Below, piece after piece: positions 27,201 through 33,248 of a DNA stretch of 64,000 nucleotides. This DNA comes from Hexactinellida sp. DTS-2022 (Eukaryota; Porifera; Hexactinellida), in contig JAPNXP010000014.1 in NCBI GenBank assembly GCA_028753945.1, positions 5,022,001 through 5,086,000 of the forward strand, read 5' to 3'. Numbering within the stretch: position 1 is the stretch's first letter; every line of letters begins with the position of its first letter. The position numbers were made by a program, and so were the translations under genes. The notes beneath the pieces are model-generated. The model was not told the DNA's origin, did not search any database, and saw only the letters and a program-made list of their open reading frames with translations.

Positions 27201-30200
27201 AGAGCTGTCTGGACCAGTGGATCTTACCGGCTGTCGGAGGCATGTCTCGGGCCAGGGGAGGGTTCAGTCTGTAGTGAGAGGAATAAGATGTCATAGGGAA
27301 ATATAACATTACAGTATCAAACTATAGGGAAATATAACCATTCATAAACTACGGTAGAATTTCGTTTGTACGAACACTAGGGGATGGTCAAAAAAGTGTT
27401 CGCCTTATCTGGAATTCGTATTTTAACAAATATCACTTATTGAAAATGCTGTGAAGTGAACTGAAATAGAGTTCGTGTTATTAAACAAGAAATTCGTATT
27501 TAACCGTGTTCGTACTTCGTATTAACGAGGTTTAACTGTATGCACTTATTCATAGACCATACGATAATCGTTAGAACGAAAACCCTCGTAATTTGTGGCC
27601 TCATCCTAAATTCGTATTATTAATCACTAAGTATCAAAAAAGATTTGTATTTCGTTAGTCCATTGGATAGCTATCTCCCATGAATAGCACTACACAGGGT
27701 CTAACCTGTCAGCATTGTATTGGTCCTGTATTCTCTCCAAATCCTTCTGATAGAGAACAAGAGTGTGTTCGTATTTCTCCCTAAGCTTTAGCTCTGGTAG
27801 CTTAAGTCTAGTGAATCTCCCCAGTACCTGCAGCATACCATCTGTAGACTGTATCTCGGTACAGAATGTGTCCAGCAGAGACTGTATCTGAATCTGAGTT
27901 ATGAGAAGGATAAATAATTCCCTTGAACTCTCGAGAAAAACATAGAGGTACTTCTGGTAGGATATGCCCACCAATATGCAATATTTTGTTTGAAAAGTAT
28001 TATTTTCTATTAGTTCAAACGTTACGTGTAGCTTACAAAGGGGAAGGGGGTTTACCAATGCGTGACAGACCATTCTTTTTATCTTTTACAACAATTCAAA
28101 AATGTGGTCTAATTTCACGGAATTTTGAGTTACTTAACATTTGAATTGGTCGCTTAATCTTAATTAAAATTAACCAAGAGCCCCTACAAATCTGGCCTGA
28201 AAGCATAACGCTACTCTACCTGCACATCGCTGATCTGTCTCTTGAACTCATCGTAGTCCTCCGGAAATTCCTTCCTCCTGTACTCCAGTACGTCGTACGG
28301 CTTCTTCTTAAGATTTCCAGCTGCGATCTGGAACCGAGAGTTCAGCTGCTCCAGGCCCTCTATGTTGGATAGCGACAGAGTGTCGTATGTGCTTAGGATA
28401 GCGAAGATATCCAATATGTGATGCAGTCTGAGAAATTACAGTATAACAATAAGTCTAAGATACATATAGCAAGTCGCATTTTGCACGAAATTTCTTGCTA
28501 ATTGTTATTAGAGGAACAAAATGAATATTAAATGCTCGCTTGGGGACTGATAATAACTTGCTAATAGAACAATATTGCTATTAGGCGAAGACTACTATAT
28601 TTATATAATATATTATTACCTTTTGCAAAAGTTATTGAATTTCCCAAAAATATACATTTCTGAGAAATCAAATTGTTTCTCGTCAGGCAATTCTTCAAGT
28701 TTTGTTCTTGTGAGTTGGAAAAACTTTTGATACTCTTCATTTAAATGCAAGCACTCTTGGATACGAGACTCAGCAATTGGAATGTCAATGTCCCAAAGCT
28801 AATGAAAATAAATAATTATAAGTTGAGTTTATATCCCTAACATATTAATACAATCAAGGAAATCAAACAAATAACAATCGAGTTAAAATATGAAATAACT
28901 TATATGTAGACCGTCTATTTCTATACCAGGTTTTCTTACATACACAATAGTATTACCCATAGACGGCAGGGCTTTGGTCTACAGAATTTATATACGATCT
29001 ACAAAATTTTGGCTTATTTGTATGGGCTTTTATAGACCGTTTACATATAAGGATGATCTTTAAAAATTAATAAATATTCGATTTCACACTCACAGCTTTG
29101 TGTCCACTCTCTGTGATGTACTCTCTGCATGACGTCACCATCTGGTTGGTTATTTTCACAAAGAGTGACGTAATTCTACGGGGCGTGTTGTACCAGCGAG
29201 AATGCGAGTTGATCATCCGAATAGCGTTTATAAGTCCAGGTAAACAGTCAAGCATTACACTCTATGTAATGTATAACTATAACATACTGCTATTCTCATA
29301 ACGTCTATAACAACATATATTACCGGATTATTCTTGTATAAGGGTTCATAGAACTTCTCTAGCGTATACAGAAACCTAACGCTGTCTTTTGCTTCGTTAG
29401 TCATGTCAGTTATCTTCTTGTCTAGCTCTTGCCATCTCTACAAAATAAACAAGTAATACTGTAGCTCTCGTTTATTTGATGAAATTTGTTCGTATTATCC
29501 GAATTCGTATTAACCGGAGTCACTTGCAAGCATTTGTATAGGCTAGGGGCCTAGGGGAATAGCTAGCCTTATCAGTATTCGTATTAACGAGTCTATTGTA
29601 ATAACAACATATTAGGATTGACTTCCCATATGGATGTTCACAACGTATTATAAGAAGAGATGCCAGTTGCTATAAGTTAATAAACAGTTGCTTGCCTTTA
29701 TAAGCTTAGACTTAGCAGCTATCATAACAGAGATAAGCGCCCTGCTCTGCGGCATTCGTATCTGGTCGGTGAGAGAGTCGAACATGGCCAGTCTCTGTTT
29801 CCAGTGGTCCAGTTCTGCCCTGGGCCCTATGTTGTCAGCTTCCTTCCTCATCTGCTGCGACTCGGTGAGAATCTGCTCTATGGAGGAGAGCCAGTTGGAG
29901 AAGGCGGCCTCCAGTTTAGAGAGCTCCTCGCTGTTGGATGCCAGCTGAAGGTAGTCCTCCAGCGAGCTGAGTCTGCTCAGGTCCGTGCCGCCGCAGTCGA
30001 GCTTAAGACGGACAGACATGTGTAGGCTGGCCTTAGCGTTAAGGAGAGCCCCGGTGAAGGTGTTCAGCTTAGCTATAGGGAGGAGTAAGCAGTATGTGGA
30101 TACAGGTTATAAGACACTGTTATAAGAAGCAGATATTGGGAAACAGTTATATTTGTTAGTATTGAAGGAAAGTTTCAGGAAAATTTGAAATAAACTTTTC

Positions 30201-31686
30201 TAGTCACGCGAAAATAAGAGACACTCGCATAGCCCAAAATGTGTAATTTAGGCTAGTATGAGCGAGCTCAACTAAATCAAGGCGCGTAGAAATTTATGCT
30301 GGATGAGAGCCTGATTTAAGTGTATCGGTATAAAAACATATTTCGATGTTCTCATAACCGGACCCACTGTATAGACCTATCGTGATATGATAGTATACCT
30401 AAGAACTCCTGTTTCACACCGTCTCCATTCGCATTGCCCTTGTTACCCTCTGGGAGGTCTGGTGCCTCGTTGGAAAAGCTCTGGTTGGCGATAGCAGGTA
30501 TGAATGTGTGCGTGAGCAGGTTCTCAATAGCGCCTAGCATCTCGTCTCGCTTGGAAGACAGACTTCCGAATAGCACCTCTTTAGCTACATTGGTGCTATT
30601 TATAGCCTTGGCCGGGTTGCTCCGTAAGAAGAACACACAGGAGCCGGTGTATGGGTAGTCTGTGCCGTCTGAGAGGAATATCTTAGCTTTGGAGGGTTTC
30701 CCTTGCGGGGCTGTGGAACGGCTGTCGGCGTAGAAAGCGCCTAGGAATTGTATAATATATAAATGGGAGATTTAGAATAAATGGACCAACACTTTTCCAA
30801 TATAAAAACCGGGCTTCACAAAGGTTTTTTGTTATATTAAAAAAATGCCCTTCCAGTGCCTGAAATTTCCTTTAGAAAAGTTGCAAACTATTCCGATATA
30901 AATAACATTCATGCAAGAAACAAATACGTAGTAAGGAAATAGGGTGTTACACATTGTAGCCTACCTTCTCCTTGCTGCTCGCTCTTATCGCTGGCAGCCT
31001 CTGGGTCATAGAAGAAGATAAGTTTGGAAATACCACCAGCTTGAAAGAACTTGTTCATTGTAATTATCTAGAGAAGGTATTGATAAGCTACAACAATTAT
31101 TAGCTTTATTTGTCCCAGGTTTATAACATACCTGATCTCCATAGAGAACGCAGTCTATTACGTCATGGAGTGGGATATCAAGCCGAGTAGCCACGTTTTC
31201 TAACAGAAAGTCGTGTCTAGCATCCAACTGGCTTGTCTTCTCTTCTCGAACCTCTTGATCACGTCTCTACAAGATTCAATAATAAAATATAGAATAAGTA
31301 AGTACAGTAGATGAAGGATATAATAACACCGGTTATAAGAACATGCCGGATATAAGAACATTCTACTGGAAAACGGTTGGCATATACCCTATATAATTTA
31401 TGCCGGTTATAAGAACATTATATGCAGTTCCCGACGATGTTCTTATAACCGGCATCCTCTGTAACAAACTAACAATTTTATCGCGAACTAATTCCTGTGC
31501 GTTAGACATTCTCTTTTTCTGAGAAAGCAGACCGCGTTTGGTGTGTTTCCGCGTGTTAGCCATTCTCCCTATCAAGCGAGATGAGGCTGTGAGCGGGTCT
31601 ATGGGTCCGTCCTCGTCCGTGAGAGGGGTACCGTGCGTCTCTTCAGACAAGCCATTGGTAATAGCGCTGTCTGAAGGAAAGGCCAT
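262..31686 (-). CDS. DNAH5/DNAH8-like: Axonemal outer-arm dynein heavy chain, DNAH5/DNAH8 type (3' end beyond window)
   Basis: Force-generating ATPase of ciliary outer dynein arms. I placed 50 exons by conserved protein sequence plus splice sites: 31686-31474, 31266-31132, 31067-30965, 30740-30399, 30072-29696, 29437-29324, 29261-29094, 28798-28620, 28427-28220, 27893-27706, 27268-27046, 26806-26600, 26400-26083, 26013-25847, 25455-25289, 24949-24711, 24406-24061, 23726-23446, 23369-23062, 22861-22649, 22426-22186, 22127-21928, 21626-21309, 20984-20615, 17008-16540, 16267-15777, 15553-15196, 14881-14693, 14478-13835, 13516-13078, 12854-12646, 12474-12137, 11687-11495, 11180-10504, 10281-10194, 9958-9761, 9423-9094, 8699-8394, 8164-8037, 7824-7656, 7597-7199, 6990-6654, 3627-3513, 3240-3050, 2783-2543, 2313-2111, 1879-1806, 1339-914, 587-486, 422-262. 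Reading phase holds at every junction and gives about 4,366 residues; full-length relatives have about 4,500-4,700. The start ATG at 31686 follows an in-frame stop. The DNAH5/8 assignment rests on the N-terminal [11 protein letters not shown] block and near-identical motor and C-terminal blocks. It hosts SRP9 and nanos in introns. Confidence 0.95.
620..906. repeat. Family G element interrupted by a family D element
   Basis: Left end CAGTACATGCCGGTTATAAG at 620 and right end CTTATAACCGTATCCACTG at 906 belong to one family G element. A family D element splits it. The right end abuts the donor of dynein exon 914-1339 (GT at 913-912). Confidence 0.75.
654..832. repeat. Family D element inside a family G element
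   Basis: Runs from GTCAGGTTCTATTTCTTATT to AAGCAGACCTGACTG. Its ends are inverted and it carries the family D core (GGACCATAGGGCTT). It is flanked by TA on both sides. Confidence 0.75.
1356..1517. repeat. Degenerate hAT-like element with G/C homopolymer hairpin
   Basis: Imperfect inverted ends CAGTGTTTCATCC...CATTTAGG and CCTAAATGAAACCCTG. It contains G-rich tracts, and at 1477-1503 nine G, then ATG, then fifteen C, which can fold into a tight hairpin. No clean 8-bp target duplication was found, so the hAT label is tentative. Confidence 0.45.
1530..1672. repeat. Family E element
   Basis: Palindromic element with AACACCTTTTCATATAAAAA on the left and TTAGAAAAGGTGTTGACCGA on the right, in a dynein intron. 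A family H-like stretch follows at about 1690-1790. Confidence 0.7.
1927..2090. repeat. Family B element
   Basis: Begins CAGTCAACTCTCGTTATAAC and carries CCTTCGTTATATCCGGATAT. The right end (ATAACGGGAGTGTTTTCAGT) is degenerate. It lies in the intron between dynein exons 1806-1879 and 2111-2313. Confidence 0.7.
2323..2496. repeat. Family A element
   Basis: CAGTAGACTCTCGTTAATTA on the left and TATTACGAGACTACTATA on the right. It starts 8 bp from the acceptor of dynein exon 2111-2313, so that intron's branch point must lie within the element. Confidence 0.75.
2862..3040. repeat. Family I palindrome
   Basis: Inverted copies of TAGACGGTTTATA and AAATAGACGGTTTACATATA surround a core with CCAAAAGCCCCTGCAG. 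Other copies are at about 28903 and 53345. Confidence 0.7.
3282..3440. repeat. Family H element
   Basis: Contains TTAGCAAGTTATTTTCAGTG, AATAGCAAGTTCGCCTATTA and TCGTGCAAAATGCG, the recurring family H modules, bounded by GTGTTTGCC and GCGAACACCACT. Confidence 0.7.
3680..3830. repeat. Family E element
   Basis: Starts TATATCGGCTAACACTTTTT and ends near CTAATATATAAG. It lies just upstream of the SRP9 start codon and may form part of that gene's promoter region. Confidence 0.65.
3838..4068 (+). CDS. SRP9: Signal recognition particle 9 kDa protein, nested in a dynein intron
   Basis: SRP9 pairs with SRP14 to bind the Alu domain of SRP RNA and to arrest elongation during targeting of secretory proteins. 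The 76-residue product starts [19 protein letters not shown] and continues with [20 protein letters not shown] and [19 protein letters not shown]. These match the SRP9 alpha-beta-beta-beta-alpha fold almost block by block. The family has about 86 residues, so only the variable tail is shorter. It is a single exon on the strand opposite the surrounding dynein gene, inside intron 3628-6653. No introns or frame breaks are seen, and it looks functional. An origin as an expressed retrocopy is possible; no poly-A tract remains to prove it. Confidence 0.93.
   Translation: MPYFTSWDEFSKAVEQLYLASPNKSRFVIKYVHSNGTMVLKMTDDITCLMYRTDQLQDLKKLEKLNNTLLRLMINK
4385..4625. repeat. Family Q palindrome
   Basis: Inverted arms carry GGAGGCACTATCAATTACC and GATAGTGCCTCCAAAGGGA. 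The flanking modules are ATTGCAGCTCTGCCGA and TCGGCACAGCTGCAATTTT. A short open frame on the minus strand here is an accident of the palindrome. Confidence 0.7.
4826..4940. repeat. Family A fragment
   Basis: Internal family A sequence only (GGAACACCAGGGGACCGTC, GTATTATCCGGAATTCGTAT), without intact ends. Confidence 0.55.
5149..5622 (+). CDS. TRIM-like coiled-coil protein lacking its C-terminal propeller
   Basis: A 157-residue open frame with a good start context (AAAATGG). Residues 20-100 are a long amphipathic coiled coil ([38 protein letters not shown]). They are followed by the motif [19 protein letters not shown] and a Pro/Ile-rich linker ending PDYAAA. This resembles the B-box coiled coil and linker that precede NHL propellers in many invertebrate TRIM-NHL-like proteins (family recall, not a search). 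No RING, B-box or NHL repeat is present, so the frame is either a small adaptor or the remnant of a larger gene. It lies in the dynein intron 3628-6653, on the opposite strand. GC content is visibly higher than in the surrounding intron. Confidence 0.5.
   Translation: MATQFPEPIAVPLVDPIATAINESIDRLILSLEQRRVHLLTLLRDTREQMGHTQVALQQKEEQLVESRRMLEGLMIHNEFHSMRKRMVAELEAKRAELQANAPPPQEVRFLCDTRDLEGHIPRLGEIVRLEIPPIPPMPAIPDYAAAIQLPSLLLGN
5737..5991 (+). pseudogene. Fragment of a tyrosine kinase (C-lobe end)
   Basis: An open reading stretch contains [13 protein letters not shown], then [18 protein letters not shown]. This is subdomain XI of tyrosine kinases (CP-x-x-LY-x-LM, CW, RPSF). It ends after a short tail at 5991 with an AATAAA hexamer overlapping the stop. 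The rest of the kinase domain is absent upstream. It may be the last exon of a truncated receptor kinase copy, or a dead duplicate stranded in the dynein intron. I see no complete gene to attach it to. Confidence 0.65.
6131..6385 (+). pseudogene. Possible receptor ectodomain/transmembrane remnant
   Basis: One frame from about 6128 reads [17 protein letters not shown], a cysteine pattern like the end of an EGF module. A Thr/Gln-rich stalk ([17 protein letters not shown]) follows, then a hydrophobic stretch interrupted by a stop codon. Such a stalk plus membrane segment is typical of receptor kinases, and kinase debris lies just upstream. The order is wrong for a single gene, so this would be a second broken fragment. 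Low confidence. Confidence 0.3.
6440..6605. repeat. Family Q palindrome
   Basis: Arms AAAATTACAGCTGTACCGAC and ACAGCTGTTCCGACAGC surround GGTCGTTGGTTGATTAATGG. Just upstream (6385-6430) is a G-rich module also seen at about 28035 and 41365. Confidence 0.65.
7030..7176. repeat. Family K element with internal duplication
   Basis: Ends CAGTAGAACCTGTATAATCC and GGATTAGACAGGTTCTACTG are inverted and flanked by TA. Inside, the module ATGTTTTCCTTATCCCAA is present twice in direct orientation. It fills most of the intron between dynein exons 6654-6990 and 7199-7597. Confidence 0.75.
7885..8032. repeat. Family H element
   Basis: Contains AATAGCAATAATCGCTTAAT, CCTCTAATAGCAATATTCGC and TCGTGCAAAATGG, in a dynein intron. 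Confidence 0.65.
8268..8392. repeat. Family E element
   Basis: Begins TATATCGGCAAATACCTTTT and extends to the donor of dynein exon 8394-8699, so the splice donor borders the element. Confidence 0.65.
8728..9062. repeat. Family D element carrying an inserted family P palindrome
   Basis: Left end CAGTCAGGTCTGCTTGTTGT and right end GTTCATTAT-type sequence closing with ATAACCTGACT. The core is interrupted by the palindrome at 8827-8982. Confidence 0.7.
8827..8982. repeat. Family P palindrome with 27-bp arms
   Basis: The left arm (8827-8853) and right arm (8956-8982) are inverted copies differing at one of 27 positions (core ATAGAGCTGAGCTCTAG). The middle has inverted AAAGGTCAATTT and AAAGTGACCTTT. 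I saw only this copy. Confidence 0.7.
9490..9530. repeat. Simple repeat, AATACC units
   Basis: Imperfect run of AATACCAATACT/AATACC hexamers in a dynein intron. Confidence 0.65.
9972..10165. repeat. Family R element
   Basis: Shares GGATCAGACCAGGATTAGGA and GTATTTCAAGTGGCTGTATA with copies at about 26455, 40185 and (partly) 43140. It ends near AATACACTGATC. Confidence 0.65.
10303..10461. repeat. Family A element
   Basis: CAGTAGACTCTCTTAATACG on the left and CGTATTAACGATAGTCTA on the right. It occupies most of a 222-bp dynein intron. Confidence 0.75.
11252..11453. repeat. Family D element
   Basis: CAGTCAGGTTATTATAAAAT to ATAAGCAGACCTGACTG with TA flanks, in the intron between dynein exons 11180 and 11495. 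Confidence 0.75.
11718..11891. repeat. Family A element
   Basis: From TTAGTACAAACACCAGGGGA to ACTAACGAGGTTCTACTG. The left end is eroded. Confidence 0.7.
12515..12625. repeat. Family E element
   Basis: GCTTACTTATATATCGGGTA on the left, TTGGCCTTGGCCGATATACA on the right. Confidence 0.7.
12903..13062. repeat. Family A element
   Basis: CAATAGAACCTCGTTAGTAA to TACTAACGAGGTTGTACTG, TA-flanked, in the intron just 3' of the AAA3 Walker A exon. Confidence 0.75.
13542..13609. repeat. Family C element, short form
   Basis: A 68-bp palindrome, CAGTCGACTCCGCTTAATAG to CGATTAAGCGGAGTTGACTG. It is the shortest complete family C copy here. Confidence 0.8.
14505..14625. repeat. Family E element
   Basis: Contains AAAACCGCTTCGCAAAGGCG and TTTGTCAGTGCGTGAAAATA in a dynein intron. 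Confidence 0.6.
14980..15172. repeat. Family E element split by a family C element
   Basis: The family E right arm reads TTTTGGCCGATATA, is broken by a family C copy, and resumes as TATAAGTAAGCGC. The element sits in the intron within the AAA2 Walker A motif. Confidence 0.7.
15058..15156. repeat. Family C element inserted in family E
   Basis: CAGTCGACTCCGCTTAATAG to TTAAGCGCAGTAGACTG, with TA on both sides. Confidence 0.78.
15590..15739. repeat. Family A element
   Basis: AGTAGATTCTCGTTAATACG to GTATTAACTAGAGCCTACTG, in the intron 5' of the AAA2 exon. Confidence 0.75.
15777..17008 (-). other. Dynein AAA1 module (main ATPase site)
   Basis: The Walker A motif GPAGTGKT is split by an intron: GPAGTG ends at 16540 and the remaining Gly-Lys-Thr starts at 16267. 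The following exon carries the Walker B-like CFDEFNR and the conserved [19 protein letters not shown] segment. AAA1 is the essential hydrolysis site of dyneins and all key residues are present. Confidence 0.93.
16327..16500. repeat. Family B element
   Basis: CAGTGAACTCTCGTTATATC to ATAACGGGAGTTCACTG, TA-flanked. It makes up 174 of the 272 bp of the intron that splits the AAA1 Walker A motif. Confidence 0.8.
17009..18050. other. Intronic stretch without recognised gene
   Basis: AT-rich start of the dynein intron that hosts nanos. I see only weak remnants of an element ending AACTCGGATAATACGTA near 17230-17400 and no coding signal on either strand. Confidence 0.6.
18051..18425. repeat. Family F element with a second family F copy inserted in it
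   Basis: The outer element runs from CAGTTCAAACCGGTTTTTTC (18051) to AATAAACCGGTTTCGACTG (18425), flanked by TA. A reverse-oriented copy lies at 18143-18332. Removing it together with one TA rebuilds a continuous family F element. Confidence 0.85.
18143..18332. repeat. Inner family F element (190 bp)
   Basis: Complete copy, CAGTCGAAACCGGTTTATTC to AAAACCGGTTTGAACTG, in reverse orientation to its host. It is bounded by TA at 18141-18142 and 18333-18334. Its internal sequence is collinear with the outer copy. Confidence 0.85.
19126..19313. repeat. Family J element
   Basis: CAGTCGAAATCGGGGTTTTT to AAAAACCCAGTTTCGACTG, TA-flanked. It contains repeated GGGTTTTTTTGCC modules and shares only its outermost bases with family F. 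Confidence 0.75.
19699..20223 (-). CDS. nanos: Nanos zinc-finger RNA-regulatory protein, nested in a dynein intron
   Basis: Nanos proteins act with Pumilio and the CCR4-NOT deadenylase to silence mRNAs in germ and stem cells. The 174-residue product has a Pro-rich N-terminal half (about residues 1-105). Residues about 111-165 form the double CCHC finger: [17 protein letters not shown], then [16 protein letters not shown], then [12 protein letters not shown]. All eight zinc ligands and the TCPLC and AHTIKYCP signatures are intact. It is a single exon, as in many nanos genes, on the same strand as the surrounding dynein gene, in the 3.6-kb intron 17009-20614. It must be made as an independent transcript or released from dynein pre-mRNA; a TATA box just upstream supports its own promoter. 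Identification is secure, but which nanos paralogue it is cannot be told. Confidence 0.96.
   Translation of the reverse strand: MDSYLYPSSSPGPLYKAIDDVAKLSSVPPYQTTPMEPQWNHVPPPAFPHAPIREFNVAFTAPYTPPPVQAPRHTMETPHTIPAPAPTRIDYSLSVQRQRAAMNRDRYKKVRFCVFCQSSKQPEHVYRSHILKDIEGRVVCPYLRSYTCPLCNANGDDAHTIKYCPLNQPTIVFT
20265..20273 (-). promoter_or_regulatory. TATA box of the nested nanos gene
   Basis: TATAAAAGG on the minus strand, 42-50 bp upstream of the nanos ATG at 20223. This predicts a transcription start near 20240 and a very short leader. The position and perfect consensus make it plausible; it has not been tested. Confidence 0.6.
21120..21262. repeat. Family A element
   Basis: CAGTGGAACCTCGTTAATAC to CTAACGAGGTTGTACTG, TA-flanked. 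Confidence 0.77.
21725..21870. repeat. Family H element
   Basis: GTGTTCGCCTAATAACAATT, then CCAATAGCAAGTTCACCTAT and a degenerate right end. Confidence 0.65.
23868..23985. repeat. Family Q palindrome
   Basis: Left arm AATCTAAAATTACAGCTGTG, right arm ACAGCAGTAATTTTAGATTT, with TTTCAGAGGCACTATATTTT between. Confidence 0.7.
24484..24652. repeat. Family A element
   Basis: CAATAGACTCTTGTTATCGA to GTATTAATAAGAGATTATAT. Confidence 0.68.
24983..25270. repeat. Two adjacent family A elements
   Basis: A truncated copy (CTCTCGTTAATACAAAACAC to AATGCGAACTAATA) is followed by a fuller copy beginning CAGTAGAACCTCGTTAGTAC at about 25101. Confidence 0.68.
25490..25645. repeat. Family H element
   Basis: GCTCAATTAGCAAGTTATTG, then ACAAGTTCGCCTATTGGCA and GCGAACACCAATG. 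Confidence 0.67.
25700..25830. repeat. Family E element
   Basis: GGCTAACACCTTTTCTAATG to AAAAAGTGTGGCCGATATT. Confidence 0.7.
26455..26590. repeat. Family R element
   Basis: GCGAAAATTTTGAATCTTCT, then GGATCAGACCGGATTAGGTG and AATGGCTGTATAATACACTG. Confidence 0.65.
26838..27016. repeat. Family A element
   Basis: AGCTCGTTAATACGAACACC to CGTATTAACGAGAGTCTACT. Confidence 0.73.
27352..27540. repeat. Family A element
   Basis: CGGTAGAATTTCGTTTGTAC to ATTAACGAGGTTTAACTG. Confidence 0.7.
28463..28600. repeat. Family H element
   Basis: AGCAAGTCGCATTTTGCACG to AATATTGCTATTAGGCGAAG. Confidence 0.67.
28903..29055. repeat. Family I palindrome
   Basis: GTAGACCGTCTATTTCTATA on the left, TTTTATAGACCGTTTACATA on the right. 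Confidence 0.7.
29461..29608. repeat. Family A element
   Basis: GTAGCTCTCGTTTATTTGAT to GTATTAACGAGTCTATTGTA. It lies within the GC-AG intron 29438-29695. Confidence 0.7.
30785..30905. repeat. Family E element
   Basis: ACCAACACTTTTCCAATATA, then AACCGGGCTTCACAAAGGTT and TTTAGAAAAGTTGCAAAC. Confidence 0.67.
31318..31465. repeat. Family G element
   Basis: ACCGGTTATAAGAACATGCC to TTCTTATAACCGGCATCCTC, in the first dynein intron. Confidence 0.7.
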
Positions 31687-32034
31687 TCTGGGGTGGGATT
31701 AGGCAATATGTATCTAACTGAATGCTGAAATGAAATTGAGAGGTAGGGATTTGTAATATAGAGTTGTGTATCTTCCTATTGATAGGGACAGTAATGGCTT
31801 CTCATGCTACAGTTTCAATTCCAGCAAATAGTAACACGTTGCAGAGTAAGCGTTTGAATAAGTATTACGAGACAAATGTGTAGATTTTAGTTTATAATAT
31901 TTCCAGAGTTTCTATTGCAATTGTTTGTGTATAATTAATTAATTAAATTTTATCAATTTGTTGCTTGTGTATAATTAATCAAATTTATTATCTTGTTATT
32001 TGTTTATAATTAATTAAATTTTATTAATTACAAA
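31687..32034. other. Intergenic region upstream of the dynein start
   Basis: Extremely AT-rich (AATTAATTAAATTTTAT tracts at 31930-32030). It should contain the dynein promoter, but I see no clear TATA box or other element. Confidence 0.6.
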
Positions 32035-33029
32035 TCAAACACAGCTGAACTCTGAAATTAACGGTAGAATTTCTTGTGTAAGAGCGACTGACTCTCCTGC
32101 TGCAACATTAACTCTGAAGTGCGTTAGACACTTACTATCATCTATTCCGAATACAAAGAACCTACTCAGCTCATCAGCCAGCAGAGACCTAACTAACCCT
32201 ACGCCCCCCACTCTACGCGGCCCTATGTGATACAGCCGTCCATTAACAGGGTGCATACAGAGAGAGGTAGGCTCAAACTTAACTCTCAATCGCCCCTTAT
32301 AGCTACCATAGGAGAGGAAGTAATCTGAGTTCGAATCGAACTGTTGTAAGTCTTGTATGTCTACAATAGAAAGCTCAGAGCCAATTAGTGTGTATAGCTG
32401 TGTGAATACAATAGGGAGGTCATCACAACGAATGTAGTTATTCTCCCCGGCGCAAATGTATAGGAAGGGAAAGTCCTTATGCCAACGTGTGGTAACGTTA
32501 AATTTCATTCGAGAAAAGAGGAGAGATAAGAACTTTTCATCTAAATAGATTTATTCTATTAATTGCTGTATGTTATAATGGTATAAAGGTACCTTTGAAA
32601 GCTGTGATGAAGTTCTTAACCCTTGTATCATCTAAAAAAAGCTGAAAAGCAATAAATAACAAAATACAGAATTACTTATACCGTTTTAACATTTAAGTCA
32701 TCGGCCAACACTTTCTAATGCAATTTTGAGGTATTGAAGTAATTCTTAAACATTAAAAATTCACCTATTCGAACCTGGGTTTTATATTGAAAAGGTATAT
32801 AAGTAAGTCCTATCAATAAACAAGGATTTATTTATACGTTAACAAATAGAGGAGGTAACAAAACCTAAATATAAATATAATATATACTCCTTACCTGTCC
32901 CTGATGATTGACGTAATAGAAATACTCCCTCGTGTCAGGAGACGGAGAGTAGCCTTGTTTGTAAGTTGCGATATTTCGATAGGACAGACATCCTATATTT
33001 GTGAGAATCCTCTGTGAAAATCTAAACAT
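32035..33029 (-). CDS. UPF0598 family protein (C8orf82-like)
   Basis: Three exons, 33029-32895, 32641-32593 and 32540-32035, give a 229-residue protein in phase. The N-terminus (MFRFSQRILTNIG) is basic and amphipathic, as expected of a mitochondrial presequence. Conserved UPF0598 blocks follow: TREYFYYVNHQGQLFLDDT, VKNFITAFKDEKFLSLLFSR, NYIRCDDLPIVFTQL, NGRLYHIGPRRVGGVGLVRS. The human homologue has 216 residues. The family is conserved in animals but its biochemical role is unknown to me. The gene starts 1.3 kb from the dynein start, and both are on the minus strand with 348 bp between dynein's ATG and this gene's stop. Identification is by family recall and is strong because four blocks match in order. 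Confidence 0.88.
32700..32812. repeat. Family E element
   Basis: CATCGGCCAACACTTTCTAA to TTTTATATTGAAAAGGTATA, in intron 1 of the UPF0598 gene. Confidence 0.67.
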
Positions 33030-33127
33030 TCTTAATCCACGGAAGTTAGTGTAATCACAAACACAGTGCCATATACATTTTTAATTTTTTATACATTGTA
33101 AAACACATTCATATAGCAGTTAAATAT

Positions 33128-33151
33128 ATAATAATAATAATAATAATAATA
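33128..33151. repeat. Microsatellite (TAA)n
   Basis: Eight consecutive ATA/TAA triplets between the UPF0598 gene and the tetraspanin 3' end. Confidence 0.8.
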
Positions 33152-33248
33152 AAAGAAGATTGGCACAAAAGTAGAGTAAATAAATAATATTCATGTTTAT
33201 AAATTAGTCTGTGAGCGAGCATAAAAGCTTCTAAGTTATCAGCTTGAG

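Larger units (their letters stand above)
20615..31686 (-). other. Dynein tail and linker region (exons 1-24)
   Basis: Residues about 1-1875 form the tail (heavy-chain dimerisation and intermediate-chain binding) and the start of the linker. The N-terminal signature around residues 72-130 ([16 protein letters not shown], then [20 protein letters not shown] across the next junction) is specific to the DNAH5/DNAH8 group. The segment coded at 25289-25455 is rich in Ser/Pro/Gln and looks like a flexible spacer. The linker is clear in 21309-21626 (motif [20 protein letters not shown]) and 20615-20984 ([10 protein letters not shown]). Confidence is high for the family and moderate for the exact tail subdomain limits. 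Confidence 0.85.

Noticed and set aside
31920-32034. Possible origin-like or matrix-attachment AT tract.
   Set aside because: It is only AT-rich AATTAATT repetition; no specific motif supports a function.
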